A stretch of 64,000 bases of DNA from Algoriphagus sp. TR-M9 (GTDB lineage: Bacteria > Bacteroidota > Bacteroidia > Cytophagales > Cyclobacteriaceae): positions 2,055,001-2,119,000 of the forward strand of contig NZ_CP115160.1 in assembly GCF_027594545.1 (NCBI RefSeq), in the 5' to 3' direction. The stretch's first letter is position 1; every line of letters starts with the position of its first letter. The notes under the pieces were generated by a model. The model did no database searches. It saw only the letters and a program-made list of their open reading frames with translations, and was not told where the DNA came from. This document shows, in pieces, positions 10,638 to 19,383 of this stretch. A program made the translations under genes and the position numbers.

Positions 10638-10689
10638 AATAATCTGTTTTGGATGTTGAGCTTACAATATAGTAATATGAGTTGGCTGG

Positions 10690-11652
10690 CTAGGAATTGA
10701 CCAGAAAATCCAACACTCTTTTTTCGGCCCAGGTGAACTCCTCGCCATATTTGATAAATCCCGTGTGTCCACCCCTTTTTGGCATTTCCAGGGTAATTTC
10801 TGATTTACGCTCCGCCAGATCAATGGGATAGCAAGCTGGACCTAGCAAGGGATCATTGGTGGCATTGATGATCAGAGTAGGAATGCTGATATGAGGCATC
10901 CATCGATCTGCACTCACAGCCTGATAAAAATCAGCCGCATCTTTAAACCCGTGCAGCTTGGCAGTAAAAAACGTGTCAAAAGTATCAAAATCCTCTACTG
11001 TATTCAGTAGCTCTAAATCTATAAGTTCCGGGTATTGAAGGGCTTTGGCAGCCATTTTTTTCTTGAGTTTACCCAGAAATCGATTTTTATAAAACCGATT
11101 TGACCGGTATTTAAGTGTGGCAGCTGAAGAAGGAAGATTACATGGAGTGGAATAGACTGCAGCTTTGGTAATCTCAGCTGGCAGGTCAGCTCCTTTTTCA
11201 CCCAGGTATTTGAGCGTTTGGGCGCCTCCCATGCTGATTCCGGAAAGATAAATCTCCCGGTATTGCTGAGTTTTCAACACATGATTTACTACATCTTCTA
11301 AGTCATAACTAGCCCCATGGTGATAGAGAATCGGTTTGAGGTTGATTTCTCCACCACAGGTTCTATTGTTCCAAACCAAAGCATCTATGCCTTGTGAATT
11401 GAATAACTTCACCATTCCCCGCACGTAATGCCGCTGGGAATCCCCTTCCAAACCATGAGAAATCAACAGGAGGCGATCACTTCCCACCTTAGACCAATCC
11501 AAGTTTAGAAAATCCCCATCGGTGGTATGGATCTTTTCCCGGGAATAGTTGACATCCATCACATTTCGGAAAAGACTAGGAATAATAGTCTCCAAATGAC
11601 CATTAAATAAGTAGGCTGGAGGGCCCATATAGGTGGATTGAATCAGGGGCAT
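10690..11652 (-). CDS. YheT-family alpha/beta hydrolase
   Basis: Predicted serine hydrolase of 320 residues. The nucleophile elbow is SGISMGGAQTLKYLG, the acid is in NATNDPLLG and the histidine in RGGHTGFIKYGEE. The sequence LISHGLEGDSQRHYVRGM is the oxyanion region typical of the YheT/ABHD1-3 group. The substrate is unknown; relatives act on acyl esters. It ends 53 bases upstream of the FMN protein gene on the same strand, so the two could be co-transcribed. Confidence 0.85.
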   Translation of the reverse strand: MPLIQSTYMGPPAYLFNGHLETIIPSLFRNVMDVNYSREKIHTTDGDFLNLDWSKVGSDRLLLISHGLEGDSQRHYVRGMVKLFNSQGIDALVWNNRTCGGEINLKPILYHHGASYDLEDVVNHVLKTQQYREIYLSGISMGGAQTLKYLGEKGADLPAEITKAAVYSTPCNLPSSAATLKYRSNRFYKNRFLGKLKKKMAAKALQYPELIDLELLNTVEDFDTFDTFFTAKLHGFKDAADFYQAVSADRWMPHISIPTLIINATNDPLLGPACYPIDLAERKSEITLEMPKRGGHTGFIKYGEEFTWAEKRVLDFLVNS

Positions 11653-11755
11653 AGCTGCAAAATTAAAAGTTTACAGGAACTTCATTTTCCCTTAAAGCCT
11701 GACTGAGGTGAATCGAATACCTTTGCTAGCGTAAAATTCTTCATAGGGTAATGTT

Positions 11756-11794
11756 TAAAAAAAGTGGAGCGGCGGGTGCCAGCTCCTTTTTTTT
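11756..11794 (-). terminator. Rho-independent terminator of the Hpt gene
   Basis: On the minus strand, immediately after the stop codon of the Hpt gene, there is a hairpin GGAGC / GCTCC (11766-11770 with 11782-11786) with a GC-rich loop. It is followed by a run of seven T. The A-run on the other side would also let it work on the plus strand. Confidence 0.7.
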
Positions 11795-11796
11795 GC

Positions 11797-12144
11797 CTAA
11801 TCTATCAATGCTGTAACACACTGGATCGCCACTTCTACTTCCTTCATCAGCTTTTGATAGTGTAGCTCAAATTCAGTGTCGAAGCCTTTTTGCTCTAGCA
11901 GCTCCTTTCCCACCTGCATTTCGTCTATGATGGGTGCCAGGCCAAACATCACCAGAGTTGGTTTGATTTTATGCCTGATCTGCTGAATGATGTTCTCGTT
12001 TTTTTGCTCTAAACCTGCTGCATATTTGACTTTGAGCTCTTCCAAACCAAGCAGAATAGCCTGTGTCAATTCCTTTTGGAAGTCTTGATCTCCATCGGAC
12101 ATTTCTTCGATGAGTGAGGAGAGATCTGGGTACACTTTTTCCAT
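11797..12144 (-). CDS. Hpt-domain phosphotransfer protein
   Basis: Small 115-residue all-helical protein with the Hpt signature RHKIKPTLVMFGL, in which the histidine would be the phospho-acceptor, followed by the usual helix 'APIIDEMQVGKELLE'. Such proteins shuttle phosphate between receiver domains in multistep phosphorelays. No kinase lies next to it; the closest sensor genes in the window are more than 40 kb away, so its partners are unknown. It starts 6 bases after the end of the HI0933 flavoprotein gene on the same strand and is probably in the same transcript, with a terminator directly behind it. Confidence 0.75.
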   Translation of the reverse strand: MEKVYPDLSSLIEEMSDGDQDFQKELTQAILLGLEELKVKYAAGLEQKNENIIQQIRHKIKPTLVMFGLAPIIDEMQVGKELLEQKGFDTEFELHYQKLMKEVEVAIQCVTALID

Positions 12145-12150
12145 TAATTT

Positions 12151-13356
12151 TTAGTTGGGTGAAGATATGCCTGCAAGAAAACCGGTAGACCAGGCTGCCT
12201 GAAAATTGAAGCCGCCAGTGATTCCGTCTAGGTCCAAAACCTCACCTGCAAAGTATAAATTTGGGTGATATTTACTTTCCATGGTTTCTGGATTGACGCC
12301 TTCTAGAGAAACTCCGCCTGCAGTAACGAATTCCTCCTTAAAGGTGGTCTTACCTTCGACTTTCAAATTATAGCAAAATAAATTCTGCACCAATTTATTG
12401 AGTTGCTTTTTTCCCAGGGAGCCATAGACCTGATCAGCATCTATTTCAGCTTTATGACAAAAATGCTCCCATAATCTTCCGGGAATATCAAATAATGCAT
12501 TGGTACTGACTTTCTTATTTGGATGCTTGAGCGCAAAAGACTTGAGATTGCTTTGCAAAGCTTCCTCTCCAAAATTTGCGTTCCATTGGATAATGGCTGT
12601 CGCCTGATAATCGCTTTCCTGAAGCCATTTGGCCCCAAAAGCTGAAAGTTTTAGCACCGCCGGGCCGCTGATCCCCCAGTGGGTCACCAGAATCGGTCCT
12701 TGGTAGGTGAATTTTGTACCGGCCAATTTCACAATTCCGTTCCCCACGGATAGCCCCATAAGTTCTTTGAGCGATTCCCTGGGTGTATTAAAAGTAAAAA
12801 GCGAAGGTATGGGTGCTAAGACCTGGTGTTTTAAACCTGCTAGAAACCCGTAACCGGTAAGTTTGGGATGGCCACCTGTGGCGATGATCAGTCTGTCAAA
12901 TTCAAAGGTTCCTTTACTGGTTTTCAGCTCAAATCCAGACTCCATCAATCGAATAGCATCCACTGCACAGGAAAGCTTTACTTCGACTTTCAGTTTCTGC
13001 ACTTCCCGTAAAAGTGCATCTATCACCGTCTGGGAGGAGTCCGAAACCGGAAACATCCTTCCGTCTTTTTCGACTTTAAGCGGAACGCCATGGGATTCAA
13101 ACCAAGAAATAGTATGTGCTGAGCTGAATTTTCTAAACACCCGCTTTAAGAATTTTTCTCCTCGGGGATAGTTTTTGACCAATTTGGAAATTTCCATAGG
13201 CTGATGAGTGACATTGCACCGACCACCTCCAGAAACTTTCACCTTGGAAAGTACCTTCGAAGATTTCTCAAAAATCTCTACTTCGCACCCAGACGAGCTG
13301 GCATGAATGGCCGCAAAAAAACCTGCTGCTCCCCCTCCTATTACTGCTATTTTCAA
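12151..13356 (-). CDS. HI0933/YhiN-family flavoprotein
   Basis: NAD(P)/FAD-dependent oxidoreductase of 401 residues. It begins with the FAD fold IAVIGGGAAGFFAAIHA, has KVKVSGGGRCNVTH and, near the end, FVTAGGVSLEGVNPETMESK and GEVLDLDGITGGFNFQAAW. This set defines the HI0933 (BaiN/YhiN) family. Members have been linked to reduction of bile-acid intermediates in some gut bacteria, but the general reaction is not known. The protein looks complete and intact. Confidence 0.88.
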   Translation of the reverse strand: MKIAVIGGGAAGFFAAIHASSSGCEVEIFEKSSKVLSKVKVSGGGRCNVTHQPMEISKLVKNYPRGEKFLKRVFRKFSSAHTISWFESHGVPLKVEKDGRMFPVSDSSQTVIDALLREVQKLKVEVKLSCAVDAIRLMESGFELKTSKGTFEFDRLIIATGGHPKLTGYGFLAGLKHQVLAPIPSLFTFNTPRESLKELMGLSVGNGIVKLAGTKFTYQGPILVTHWGISGPAVLKLSAFGAKWLQESDYQATAIIQWNANFGEEALQSNLKSFALKHPNKKVSTNALFDIPGRLWEHFCHKAEIDADQVYGSLGKKQLNKLVQNLFCYNLKVEGKTTFKEEFVTAGGVSLEGVNPETMESKYHPNLYFAGEVLDLDGITGGFNFQAAWSTGFLAGISSPN

Positions 13357-13393
13357 AGGATTTAATCTACTGTTTTACAATTAGTTGTATCCC

Positions 13394-14926
13394 TTATCTT
13401 CTTCTAGTGAAAGAACCCAAAATGCCTCGGGTGAGCTCTCTGAATATGGTCCGGCCTAATTGGCGAACCATGGTGTTTTTACTGAGTTCTTCCAATAGTG
13501 ATTCTTCTTTTGGGGTTCTGCTGGCAGTTCTGGGTTTGGGGCCAGGTAAAACAGCCTTTTCCTGTTCTTTCTCCACCCGATTCATTTTTTCCTCCAAAAG
13601 CTCAAAAGCACTCTCCCTATCCATATCCTCATTGTATTTGGCGACCAATTGGGATCCGTTCACTAGCTCATCTATTTCGGAGCTCTCCAGTATATCCATC
13701 CTGGAAATGGGAGCGCGAACGAGCGTATGAGCCAAAGGTGTAGGGATACCTTTTTCATTCAGCGCAGTGACCAAGGCCTCTCCTATGCCCATGGAAGTCA
13801 GCGTCTCAGAAACCTCGTAAAACTCAGATTCAGGATAGTTTTCGGCAGTTTTGGTAATGGCTTTTCTGTCTTTGGCCGTGAAAGCTCTGAGTGCGTGCTG
13901 AACCTTCAGGCCCAATTGCCCCAGAATACTATCATGAACGTCTGTGGGTGTTTGAGTACAAAAATAGACCCCCACACCTTTGGAACGGATGAGTTTGACA
14001 ATAGCTTCGATTTTTTCCAACAAGTCTTTACTGGCATTGGAAAAGACCAAATGCGCCTCGTCTATAAATAGGCAAAGCTTTGGCTGGTCATCATCTCCCT
14101 GCTCGGGAAAGGTCTCGTAAATCTCAGAAAGCAAACTGAGCATAAAAGTGGAAAAGAGCTTAGGCTTGCTTTGAACATCAGTCAACCTGATGACTGATAT
14201 TTTCCCTTTCCCATCTTGGGTCTGCACGAAATCATCAACCTCAAAAGATTTCTCTCCGAAAAAGCGATTTGCACCCTGCTGTTCCAGCTCTATGATTTTC
14301 CGCATGATGGTATTTACAGAAGCCGAGGAAACCTGTCCAAATTCCTTTTTGATGACTTCCTTGCCCTCATTGGTCACAAACTGCAGCACCCGCTTCAAAT
14401 CCTTGAGATCCAAAAGCGGCAAATGATTCAAGTCACAATAGCGGAAAACAACGGCTATGACTCCCTGTTGGGTAGCATTCAGCTCCAGGATCTGTGAAAT
14501 CAAAACAGGCCCAAACTCAGAAACTGTGGCTTTTAACTTCACTCCTTTCTCCTCAGAAATAGACATCAACTCCACCGGTAATCCCATGGGAACATACTCC
14601 ACGCCTATAACCTCAGATCGGTTTTTGATGAAATCATTCAGCTCTCCAGGCTTTGCCAGACCGGATAGGTCCCCCTTTAAGTCCATGAGCACCGAGGGTA
14701 CGCCTTTCAATGCCAATTGCTCGGCGATGACTTGCAGGGTTTTGGTTTTGCCCGTGCCTGTAGCTCCCGCTATTAGTCCATGCCGGTTCATGGTTTTCAA
14801 GGGCACTCTGACTTGCGCTCTATTGATGGGCTGGCCCTCCAATATTCCTGTCCCAAGGATGATGGAGTCTTTTTTGTACTTCTGGCCTTCGGCCAAATGG
14901 GTGATAAATGCTTCTTTCTTACTCAT
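13394..14926 (-). CDS. HerA-like ATPase, DUF853 (YjgR) family
   Basis: A 510-residue P-loop ATPase. The Walker A motif is GATGTGKTKTLQ and Walker B is LCLFIDEAHLVF; the sensor region is VGVYFCTQTPTDVHDSILGQ. This is the DUF853 group, related to HerA/FtsK DNA translocases. No NurA-like nuclease gene lies next to it, so a role in end resection is not supported. The C-terminal part (about 430-510) is charged and probably extended. It stands between the flavoprotein gene and a small helix-hairpin-helix gene, all on the minus strand. Confidence 0.85.
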   Translation of the reverse strand: MSKKEAFITHLAEGQKYKKDSIILGTGILEGQPINRAQVRVPLKTMNRHGLIAGATGTGKTKTLQVIAEQLALKGVPSVLMDLKGDLSGLAKPGELNDFIKNRSEVIGVEYVPMGLPVELMSISEEKGVKLKATVSEFGPVLISQILELNATQQGVIAVVFRYCDLNHLPLLDLKDLKRVLQFVTNEGKEVIKKEFGQVSSASVNTIMRKIIELEQQGANRFFGEKSFEVDDFVQTQDGKGKISVIRLTDVQSKPKLFSTFMLSLLSEIYETFPEQGDDDQPKLCLFIDEAHLVFSNASKDLLEKIEAIVKLIRSKGVGVYFCTQTPTDVHDSILGQLGLKVQHALRAFTAKDRKAITKTAENYPESEFYEVSETLTSMGIGEALVTALNEKGIPTPLAHTLVRAPISRMDILESSEIDELVNGSQLVAKYNEDMDRESAFELLEEKMNRVEKEQEKAVLPGPKPRTASRTPKEESLLEELSKNTMVRQLGRTIFRELTRGILGSFTRRR

Positions 14927-14953
14927 GTCAAAAATAATTGCTGAACCAAACTA

Positions 14954-14990
14954 CAAAAAAAACCTTGATGCCAATGGCAAAAAGGTTTTC
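14954..14990 (-). terminator. Rho-independent terminator after the DUF4332-like gene
   Basis: On the minus strand the arms AAAACCTT and AAGGTTTT (14982-14989 and 14959-14966) form a hairpin with an inner GCC-GGC pairing, ending in a T-run. It lies 27 bases past the stop codon of the gene at 15017-15424, which fits termination of that gene before the HerA-like gene. Confidence 0.65.
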
Positions 14991-15016
14991 TATGAAAAAG
15001 TTACTAGTTGGGGTCT

Positions 15017-15424
15017 TTAATAGGTTACCATAGGCTCAAGAGCCTTGGCCTGCTCCACAAAGTCCGCCACTTTAGAGGCAGCTGGCACTACTCTGGTCAA
15101 TCCCTTTTCCTCTTGGGTTTGCACCAAAGCCGCATGCAGGTTTTCTGGATTTCTATTTCTAAGTTCTTTGACGGTGTCTACTCCGGCGGCTTTCAGCAAT
15201 TCAGCAAACTGACTGGCGATGCCATTAATTCTGAACAAATCGGCCATATTCACCCAAACAAGAATTTTGCTTTCATCCAATCCAGAAGCATCTGCAATGG
15301 ATTTTCTGCCTGCTTTTGTGGCTCCTTTTTCCAATAAACCTTCTACTGTGGACACTCCTGCAGCTGCAAGCTTTTCTTTCATTACCGGACCGATGCTTTC
15401 GATCATTGTGATTGGTTTTCCCAT
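15017..15424 (-). CDS. DUF4332-like helix-hairpin-helix protein
   Basis: A 135-residue soluble protein with two repeated units. The first is ITMIESIGPVMKEKLAAAGV, the second MADLFRINGIASQFAELLKAAGV; each has the 'I-x-GIG-x-x-x-x-x-L-x-x-x-G-v-x-t-v' form of a helix-hairpin-helix. This matches the DUF4332 pattern. Such motifs commonly bind DNA without sequence specificity, but no function is known for the family. Confidence 0.7.
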   Translation of the reverse strand: MGKPITMIESIGPVMKEKLAAAGVSTVEGLLEKGATKAGRKSIADASGLDESKILVWVNMADLFRINGIASQFAELLKAAGVDTVKELRNRNPENLHAALVQTQEEKGLTRVVPAASKVADFVEQAKALEPMVTY

Positions 15425-15639
15425 TTTTCTAAAATTTTAGGATTAAAGTGTTGACTAAAACTAATACCCATTCTAAAAATCAGCCTTGGCATATTTCGAA
15501 CGAATATCTCCCCAAAATACTGACATTTTTTTACTTCCAAAATATCAGCATGGGTTTAAAGATAGATTTGCCCGTTTGGAAACATTAACTTTACCTTGCA
15601 GAAACTTCTACTTTAATTGCTCTGAGAAAACGACTAATT

Positions 15640-16344
15640 GTGAACAAGAAAACTACCTACAGCCTCCTGCTTATCCTTTGCTTCATGTTGGTTTTGCCAA
15701 ACTTATCTAAGGCGCAGCTAGGCCCTAATCTTGGCCAAATGGATCATTGGATGAAAGGCGCCAAAGCAGCTATTGAAAGAAATGACTACGAGACAGCAAA
15801 TGGAATCTTCCGAAATATGATAGATTCCGGTCAGCAGTTGCCAGAAGAAATGCCTTATTACTTTGCTGAAACACTCTACCACCTGAAGCAATATGACAAC
15901 GCATCCAATTTTGTAAACAAATACCTAGAGCTAAGCGGCTTTAAAGGTCAAAACTATCAAGGTGCACAGGAACTGCAGGAAAAACTGGCAGGTCCACTTC
16001 AGGAGATCCAGGAGTGTCAGCTCTGTGATCGCCGAGGCTATAGATACCAGAATTGTTTTACCTGTGACGGAAAGAGACAAGTGGAGCAGGATTGTCATTA
16101 CTGCAAAGCCAAAGGCATAGTAGGTTGTAGCCGATGCAGTGGTTCAGGCATGATCACCAAGGTAAACATCTTTAATATCGTGGAATACTTTGAATGTGAA
16201 CGCTGCGCAGGAAAAGGAAGATTGACCTGTCCGGTCTGTGAAGGGAGCCTAAAGGAAGTAAGCTCCTGCCGAACCTGCGGGGGAAGTGGCAAACTTTCGT
16301 CAGAAGCGCTTTGCGATCATCTGGAAGAAGCGCATGAACATTAA
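15640..16344 (+). CDS. Exported protein with DnaJ-type zinc-finger repeats
   Basis: A 234-residue protein starting at a GTG (15640), the only start that keeps the whole signal peptide (TTYSLLLILCFMLVLPNLSKAQ). Residues about 35-110 look like a TPR-type helical region. The C-terminal half carries several CxxCxGxG-type units (CDRRGYRYQNCFTCDG, CHYCKAKG, CSRCSGSG, CERCAGKG, CPVCEG, CRTCGGSGK), resembling the cysteine-rich domain of DnaJ. No J domain is present. The role is unknown; a periplasmic zinc-binding or redox function is an inference. Confidence 0.7.
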   Translation: MNKKTTYSLLLILCFMLVLPNLSKAQLGPNLGQMDHWMKGAKAAIERNDYETANGIFRNMIDSGQQLPEEMPYYFAETLYHLKQYDNASNFVNKYLELSGFKGQNYQGAQELQEKLAGPLQEIQECQLCDRRGYRYQNCFTCDGKRQVEQDCHYCKAKGIVGCSRCSGSGMITKVNIFNIVEYFECERCAGKGRLTCPVCEGSLKEVSSCRTCGGSGKLSSEALCDHLEEAHEH

Positions 16345-16394
16345 ATCCACAAGTTGAACTAGCTGTTCTACGCCACAACCTATACCTCCAAACC

Positions 16395-16423
16395 AAAAAA
16401 AACCGGCCTAGGCCGGTTTTTTC
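16395..16423. terminator. Bidirectional terminator between convergent genes
   Basis: The palindrome AACCGGCCTAGGCCGGTT (16401-16418) is preceded by an A-run and followed by a T-run, so it can end transcription on both strands. It sits between the convergent genes ending at 16344 and 16499. Confidence 0.85.
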
Positions 16424-16498
16424 ATTTAAGCTTACATGAAAATTTCATCTGTGGAATCTAAAAATGCGAAAGTCAGCATTTCTGATTATCAGGTTTAC

Positions 16499-17101
16499 TT
16501 ATTTGCAATACTTAGCCAGTGCTTCTTCTGAACCTTCGTATTCGAGGGCAGAAGCCAATTGAAAATCCTCACAAGCCCCAGCTATATTTTTCATAGCTAT
16601 TTTTAATAAACCTCTGTTAAAGTAAGCTTGCCCAAACTCCTTGTCTACTGCAATAGCATTGCCATAAGCTTTGAGTGCTTCCTCAGTTTTTCCGATTTTC
16701 TGAAGTGCCCTGGCTTTCATAAATGAAGCCATTGCCGGCGCTCCTGATATATCAGCTGCCTGATTAGAATAAAGCAGGGCATTGGTATAGTTCTGCTGAT
16801 TATAGTTTACATTGGCCAAGCTGAGGAGTACCTGAAAGTTATTAGGTTCTGTCTCTAAGGCTTTCTGATAGTCAGCCTTAGCTGCTTCCAGATCACCTTG
16901 CTCTTCCAGCGCTCTGCCTCTATTGTAGAGCATACGCACATCGTTGGGGTTATACTTTAAATCTTCAGAATATTCATCAGCTGCTTTGGCGTATTCGCCT
17001 TGATTGAAATATACATCTCCTGTACTGGTTTTCTTTTCCGAACAAGACCAGAGGGAAATGTAGATTAAGCAAGCCAAAAAAGCTTTGATACTAGTTTTCA
17101 T
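16499..17101 (-). CDS. TPR-repeat lipoprotein
   Basis: A 200-residue lipoprotein with a signal sequence ending in LWSCSEKK, the cysteine being the lipidation site. Four or five tetratricopeptide repeats follow, e.g. YFNQGEYAKAADEYSEDLKY, then RGRALEEQGDLEAAKADYQK and ALKAYGNAIAVDKEFGQAYF. Such proteins are protein-interaction scaffolds. The gene lies 10 bases downstream of dapD on the same strand, so it is probably co-transcribed, but nothing suggests a role in lysine synthesis. Confidence 0.8.
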   Translation of the reverse strand: MKTSIKAFLACLIYISLWSCSEKKTSTGDVYFNQGEYAKAADEYSEDLKYNPNDVRMLYNRGRALEEQGDLEAAKADYQKALETEPNNFQVLLSLANVNYNQQNYTNALLYSNQAADISGAPAMASFMKARALQKIGKTEEALKAYGNAIAVDKEFGQAYFNRGLLKIAMKNIAGACEDFQLASALEYEGSEEALAKYCK

Positions 17102-17111
17102 TTTAATTGGA

Positions 17112-17927
17112 TTAGACTGCTACATTATTTTCTCTGAGCGCATCATTCAGTGATGTTTTGAGATCAGTAGAGGCTTTTCTTTGACCGATGATCAAAGCGC
17201 AGGGCACCTGGAAGGTACCAGCAGGAAAATTTTTAGAGATGGACCCTGGAATCACTACCGATCTTTCTGGTACGTATCCTTTATATTCTTTGGGCTCAGC
17301 TCCGGTTACATCTATGATTTTGGAACTAGCAGTCAAAGTCACTCCTGCTCCTATCACCGCTTGCTTACCTATTCTGACGCCTTCTACTATAATCGCTCTG
17401 GATCCTATGAATGCTCCATCTTCAATGATCACCGGAGCTGCCTGAATAGGCTCTAAAACTCCTCCAATCCCTACTCCACCACTCAAATGAACATCTTTGC
17501 CGATCTGCGCACAAGAACCGACAGTAGCCCAAGTGTCAACCATCGTGCCACCTGCTACATAAGCACCAATATTAACATAACTTGGCATCATCACTACTCC
17601 AGACGCCAGGTAAGCCCCGTAGCGAGCCACTGCATGAGGTACTACACGCACACCTTTAGCAGCATAATCGCTTTTTAATGCCATTTTATCATGGAACTCA
17701 AAAGGACCTACCTCTATGGTTTCCATTTTTTGGATGGGGAAATACAGGATTACCGCCTTTTTCACCCAGTCATTTACTTTCCAATTTCCGTCCTCGGTAG
17801 GTTCAGCAACTCGGATTTTACCTTCATCTAAGTCGGCGATTACAGCTCTAATGGCCTGCTGGGTGTTATCTTCTTTTAAAAGTTCTCGGTTTTCCCAAGC
17901 CTGCTCAATGATTGTTTTCAGTTCCAT
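17112..17927 (-). CDS. dapD: Tetrahydrodipicolinate N-succinyltransferase
   Basis: Transfers succinyl from succinyl-CoA to tetrahydrodipicolinate in the succinylase branch of lysine and diaminopimelate synthesis. The 271-residue length is normal. The left-handed beta-helix is visible as hexapeptide repeats, and the motif GGTMVDTWATVGSCAQIGKD plus HLSGGVGIGGVLEP is characteristic of DapD. It is divergent from the glycosyltransferase gene, with only 20 bases between start codons if that gene starts at 17948. Confidence 0.95.
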   Translation of the reverse strand: MELKTIIEQAWENRELLKEDNTQQAIRAVIADLDEGKIRVAEPTEDGNWKVNDWVKKAVILYFPIQKMETIEVGPFEFHDKMALKSDYAAKGVRVVPHAVARYGAYLASGVVMMPSYVNIGAYVAGGTMVDTWATVGSCAQIGKDVHLSGGVGIGGVLEPIQAAPVIIEDGAFIGSRAIIVEGVRIGKQAVIGAGVTLTASSKIIDVTGAEPKEYKGYVPERSVVIPGSISKNFPAGTFQVPCALIIGQRKASTDLKTSLNDALRENNVAV

Positions 17928-17947
17928 TATTTTGGTTAGTTTCGTTT

Positions 17948-19069
17948 ATGAGTGGAAAATTTGTTTCTCGAATTCCAGTCTTGATTGCCTCAAGCCTTAA
18001 GCCCGCCAAAGATACAAGAGCTTGGGGAAAGCTTGGCCTTTCATTGCGAGAAACAGGGCTATACACCTTAAATTTTATGGGATTTTCACAAAAACCCGTT
18101 GAAAATTGTGAAGGTGAAATCCATTATGCTTCCCTAGCCCGTACCCAATCAACCTGGGCAAGACTATACGCACAGCTGAGATTTTTGAAAATTTTACTCA
18201 AAGTGAGACCAAAAATCCTCATCGTATGTACCTACGAGTTTCTTCCTATAGCCTGCTTTTTTAAGCGGAAAATCGGGTATGCTTTACTTTACGATGTGCA
18301 GGAAAACTACATCAAAAACCTGGATCTGAATCCGGAATTGACAGAAACCAAAAAGTCAAAAGCAAAGGCATTAATCCGAGAAGCTGAGCAAATCTCTGGG
18401 GTAGATTTATACCTTTTGGCAGAAAAATGTTATCAAATAGAAATGCCAGAGAAGAAGCCTTTTTTGGTTCTGGAAAATAAATTCTCTGGAAAAATCCATG
18501 TGAAATCTCCTATCAATATTGGTGGGCAAAGCAGTTTTAGATTCTTACTATCGGGTACTATTACTCCAGCATTTGGCTGTCTGGAAGCTGTAAAATGGTT
18601 CAAAGAAATTGCTGCAAAATTCCCAAATTCCAGCCTGGAAATACTGGGACATGTCACCCTGCCCAAGTTTAAAAATGAGCTCGAAAAAGCCTGCTTAAAC
18701 CACTCCAATATTCATTTGAATATTCAGGAAAATCCAGTGGACCATTCGAGGATTTTGGAGGCGATGAAGCAGGCAGATTTTGCACTTTTGCCTTATCAAA
18801 ATCATGCAGCGATCCGGGACAAAATGCCCACAAAACTATTTGAATCTGCAGCGCTGGGAGTGCCGGTTTTGATTAGTCCAAATCCAATTTGGGAGGATTT
18901 TTTAGCTGATTTTTCTGGTGGGTTTTCTGTGGATTTTTCTAATCCAAGTAGTGCTATTGCAACTTTCGAAGCTGCCTTAAGCATGGAATATTTTACCCAA
19001 ATTCCATCAGATAGCATACTCTGGGATTCTCAGAAAAAAAAATTTATTCAAGCTATAGCTTCTCTTTAA
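17948..19069 (+). CDS. Glycosyltransferase, GT4-like
   Basis: A protein of about 373 residues with a two-domain GT-B layout. The C-terminal domain has LLSGTITPAFGCLEAVKWF, then HSRILEAMKQADFALLPYQ and MPTKLFESAALGVPVLIS, which is the nucleotide-sugar binding region of family-4-type transferases. I prefer the ATG at 17948 (MSGKFVSRIPVLIASSLKP), which starts the first Rossmann strand; the upstream in-frame start at 17912 would overlap dapD. No other polysaccharide genes are nearby, so acceptor and sugar are unknown. Confidence 0.78.
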   Translation: MSGKFVSRIPVLIASSLKPAKDTRAWGKLGLSLRETGLYTLNFMGFSQKPVENCEGEIHYASLARTQSTWARLYAQLRFLKILLKVRPKILIVCTYEFLPIACFFKRKIGYALLYDVQENYIKNLDLNPELTETKKSKAKALIREAEQISGVDLYLLAEKCYQIEMPEKKPFLVLENKFSGKIHVKSPINIGGQSSFRFLLSGTITPAFGCLEAVKWFKEIAAKFPNSSLEILGHVTLPKFKNELEKACLNHSNIHLNIQENPVDHSRILEAMKQADFALLPYQNHAAIRDKMPTKLFESAALGVPVLISPNPIWEDFLADFSGGFSVDFSNPSSAIATFEAALSMEYFTQIPSDSILWDSQKKKFIQAIASL

Positions 19070-19081
19070 ACCCAGGAGGTA

Positions 19082-19301
19082 TGTGGATAGCTATCCACAC
19101 TTATCCACTCTCATCCTATATTTTACACTCATTTCCACCAAATGGAAACTCTGAAAAAACACCCAATCACCTATCATTATTTTAGTATTCAAATCTACAA
19201 CACATTGTTATAAAACAACTTACACACTTTTTTAGACAGTATAAATTTTATTTTTAGTCATCTCTAAATCCTTGATCACATAAAATTTCGACTTATCCAC
19301 A
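19082..19301. other. Cluster of DnaA-box-like sites in AT-rich DNA
   Basis: This spacer between the glycosyltransferase and mntR genes has a perfect TTATCCACA at 19293-19301. It also has TTATCCACT at 19101-19109 and the 16-base palindrome GTGGATAGCTATCCAC at 19083-19098, which presents CTATCCACA on both strands. Each of the last three differs from the DnaA consensus by one base. The remainder is AT-rich. A role as a replication origin or DnaA-binding locus is an inference. Confidence 0.4.
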
Positions 19302-19344
19302 GCGGTTTTAGGCAATATAAAATATATTTTTAGCTATATCTAAA
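19231..19344. promoter_or_regulatory. Four TTTAG-N6-(C/T)TAAA-type operator sites upstream of mntR
   Basis: Sites start at 19231 (TTTAGACAGTATAAAT), 19253 (TTTAGTCATCTCTAAA), 19307 (TTTAGGCAATATAAAA) and 19329 (TTTAGCTATATCTAAA). The second and fourth are inverted repeats TTTAG-N6-CTAAA; the first and third share the left half. Within each pair the spacing is exactly 22 bases, two helical turns. The last site lies directly upstream of the promoter box at 19353. DtxR/MntR regulators bind similar inverted repeats, so these are probably sites for the regulator encoded just downstream. Confidence 0.6.
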
Positions 19345-19352
19345 TAAATTTT

Positions 19353-19360
19353 TATATTTG
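19353..19360 (+). promoter_or_regulatory. TAnnTTTG promoter element of the mntR operon
   Basis: TATATTTG matches the Bacteroidota minus-7 consensus exactly. Transcription would begin around 19366-19368, which makes the ATG at 19384 the sensible start of mntR. The minus-33 region overlaps the operator site at 19329-19344. Confidence 0.55.
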
Positions 19361-19383
19361 GGTAATTGAAAAATGCACCAGTC

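Noticed and set aside
14457..15020. 187-residue plus-strand frame opposite the HerA-like gene
   Set aside because: Antisense to a well-supported ATPase gene and rich in Ser/Pro without domain pattern.
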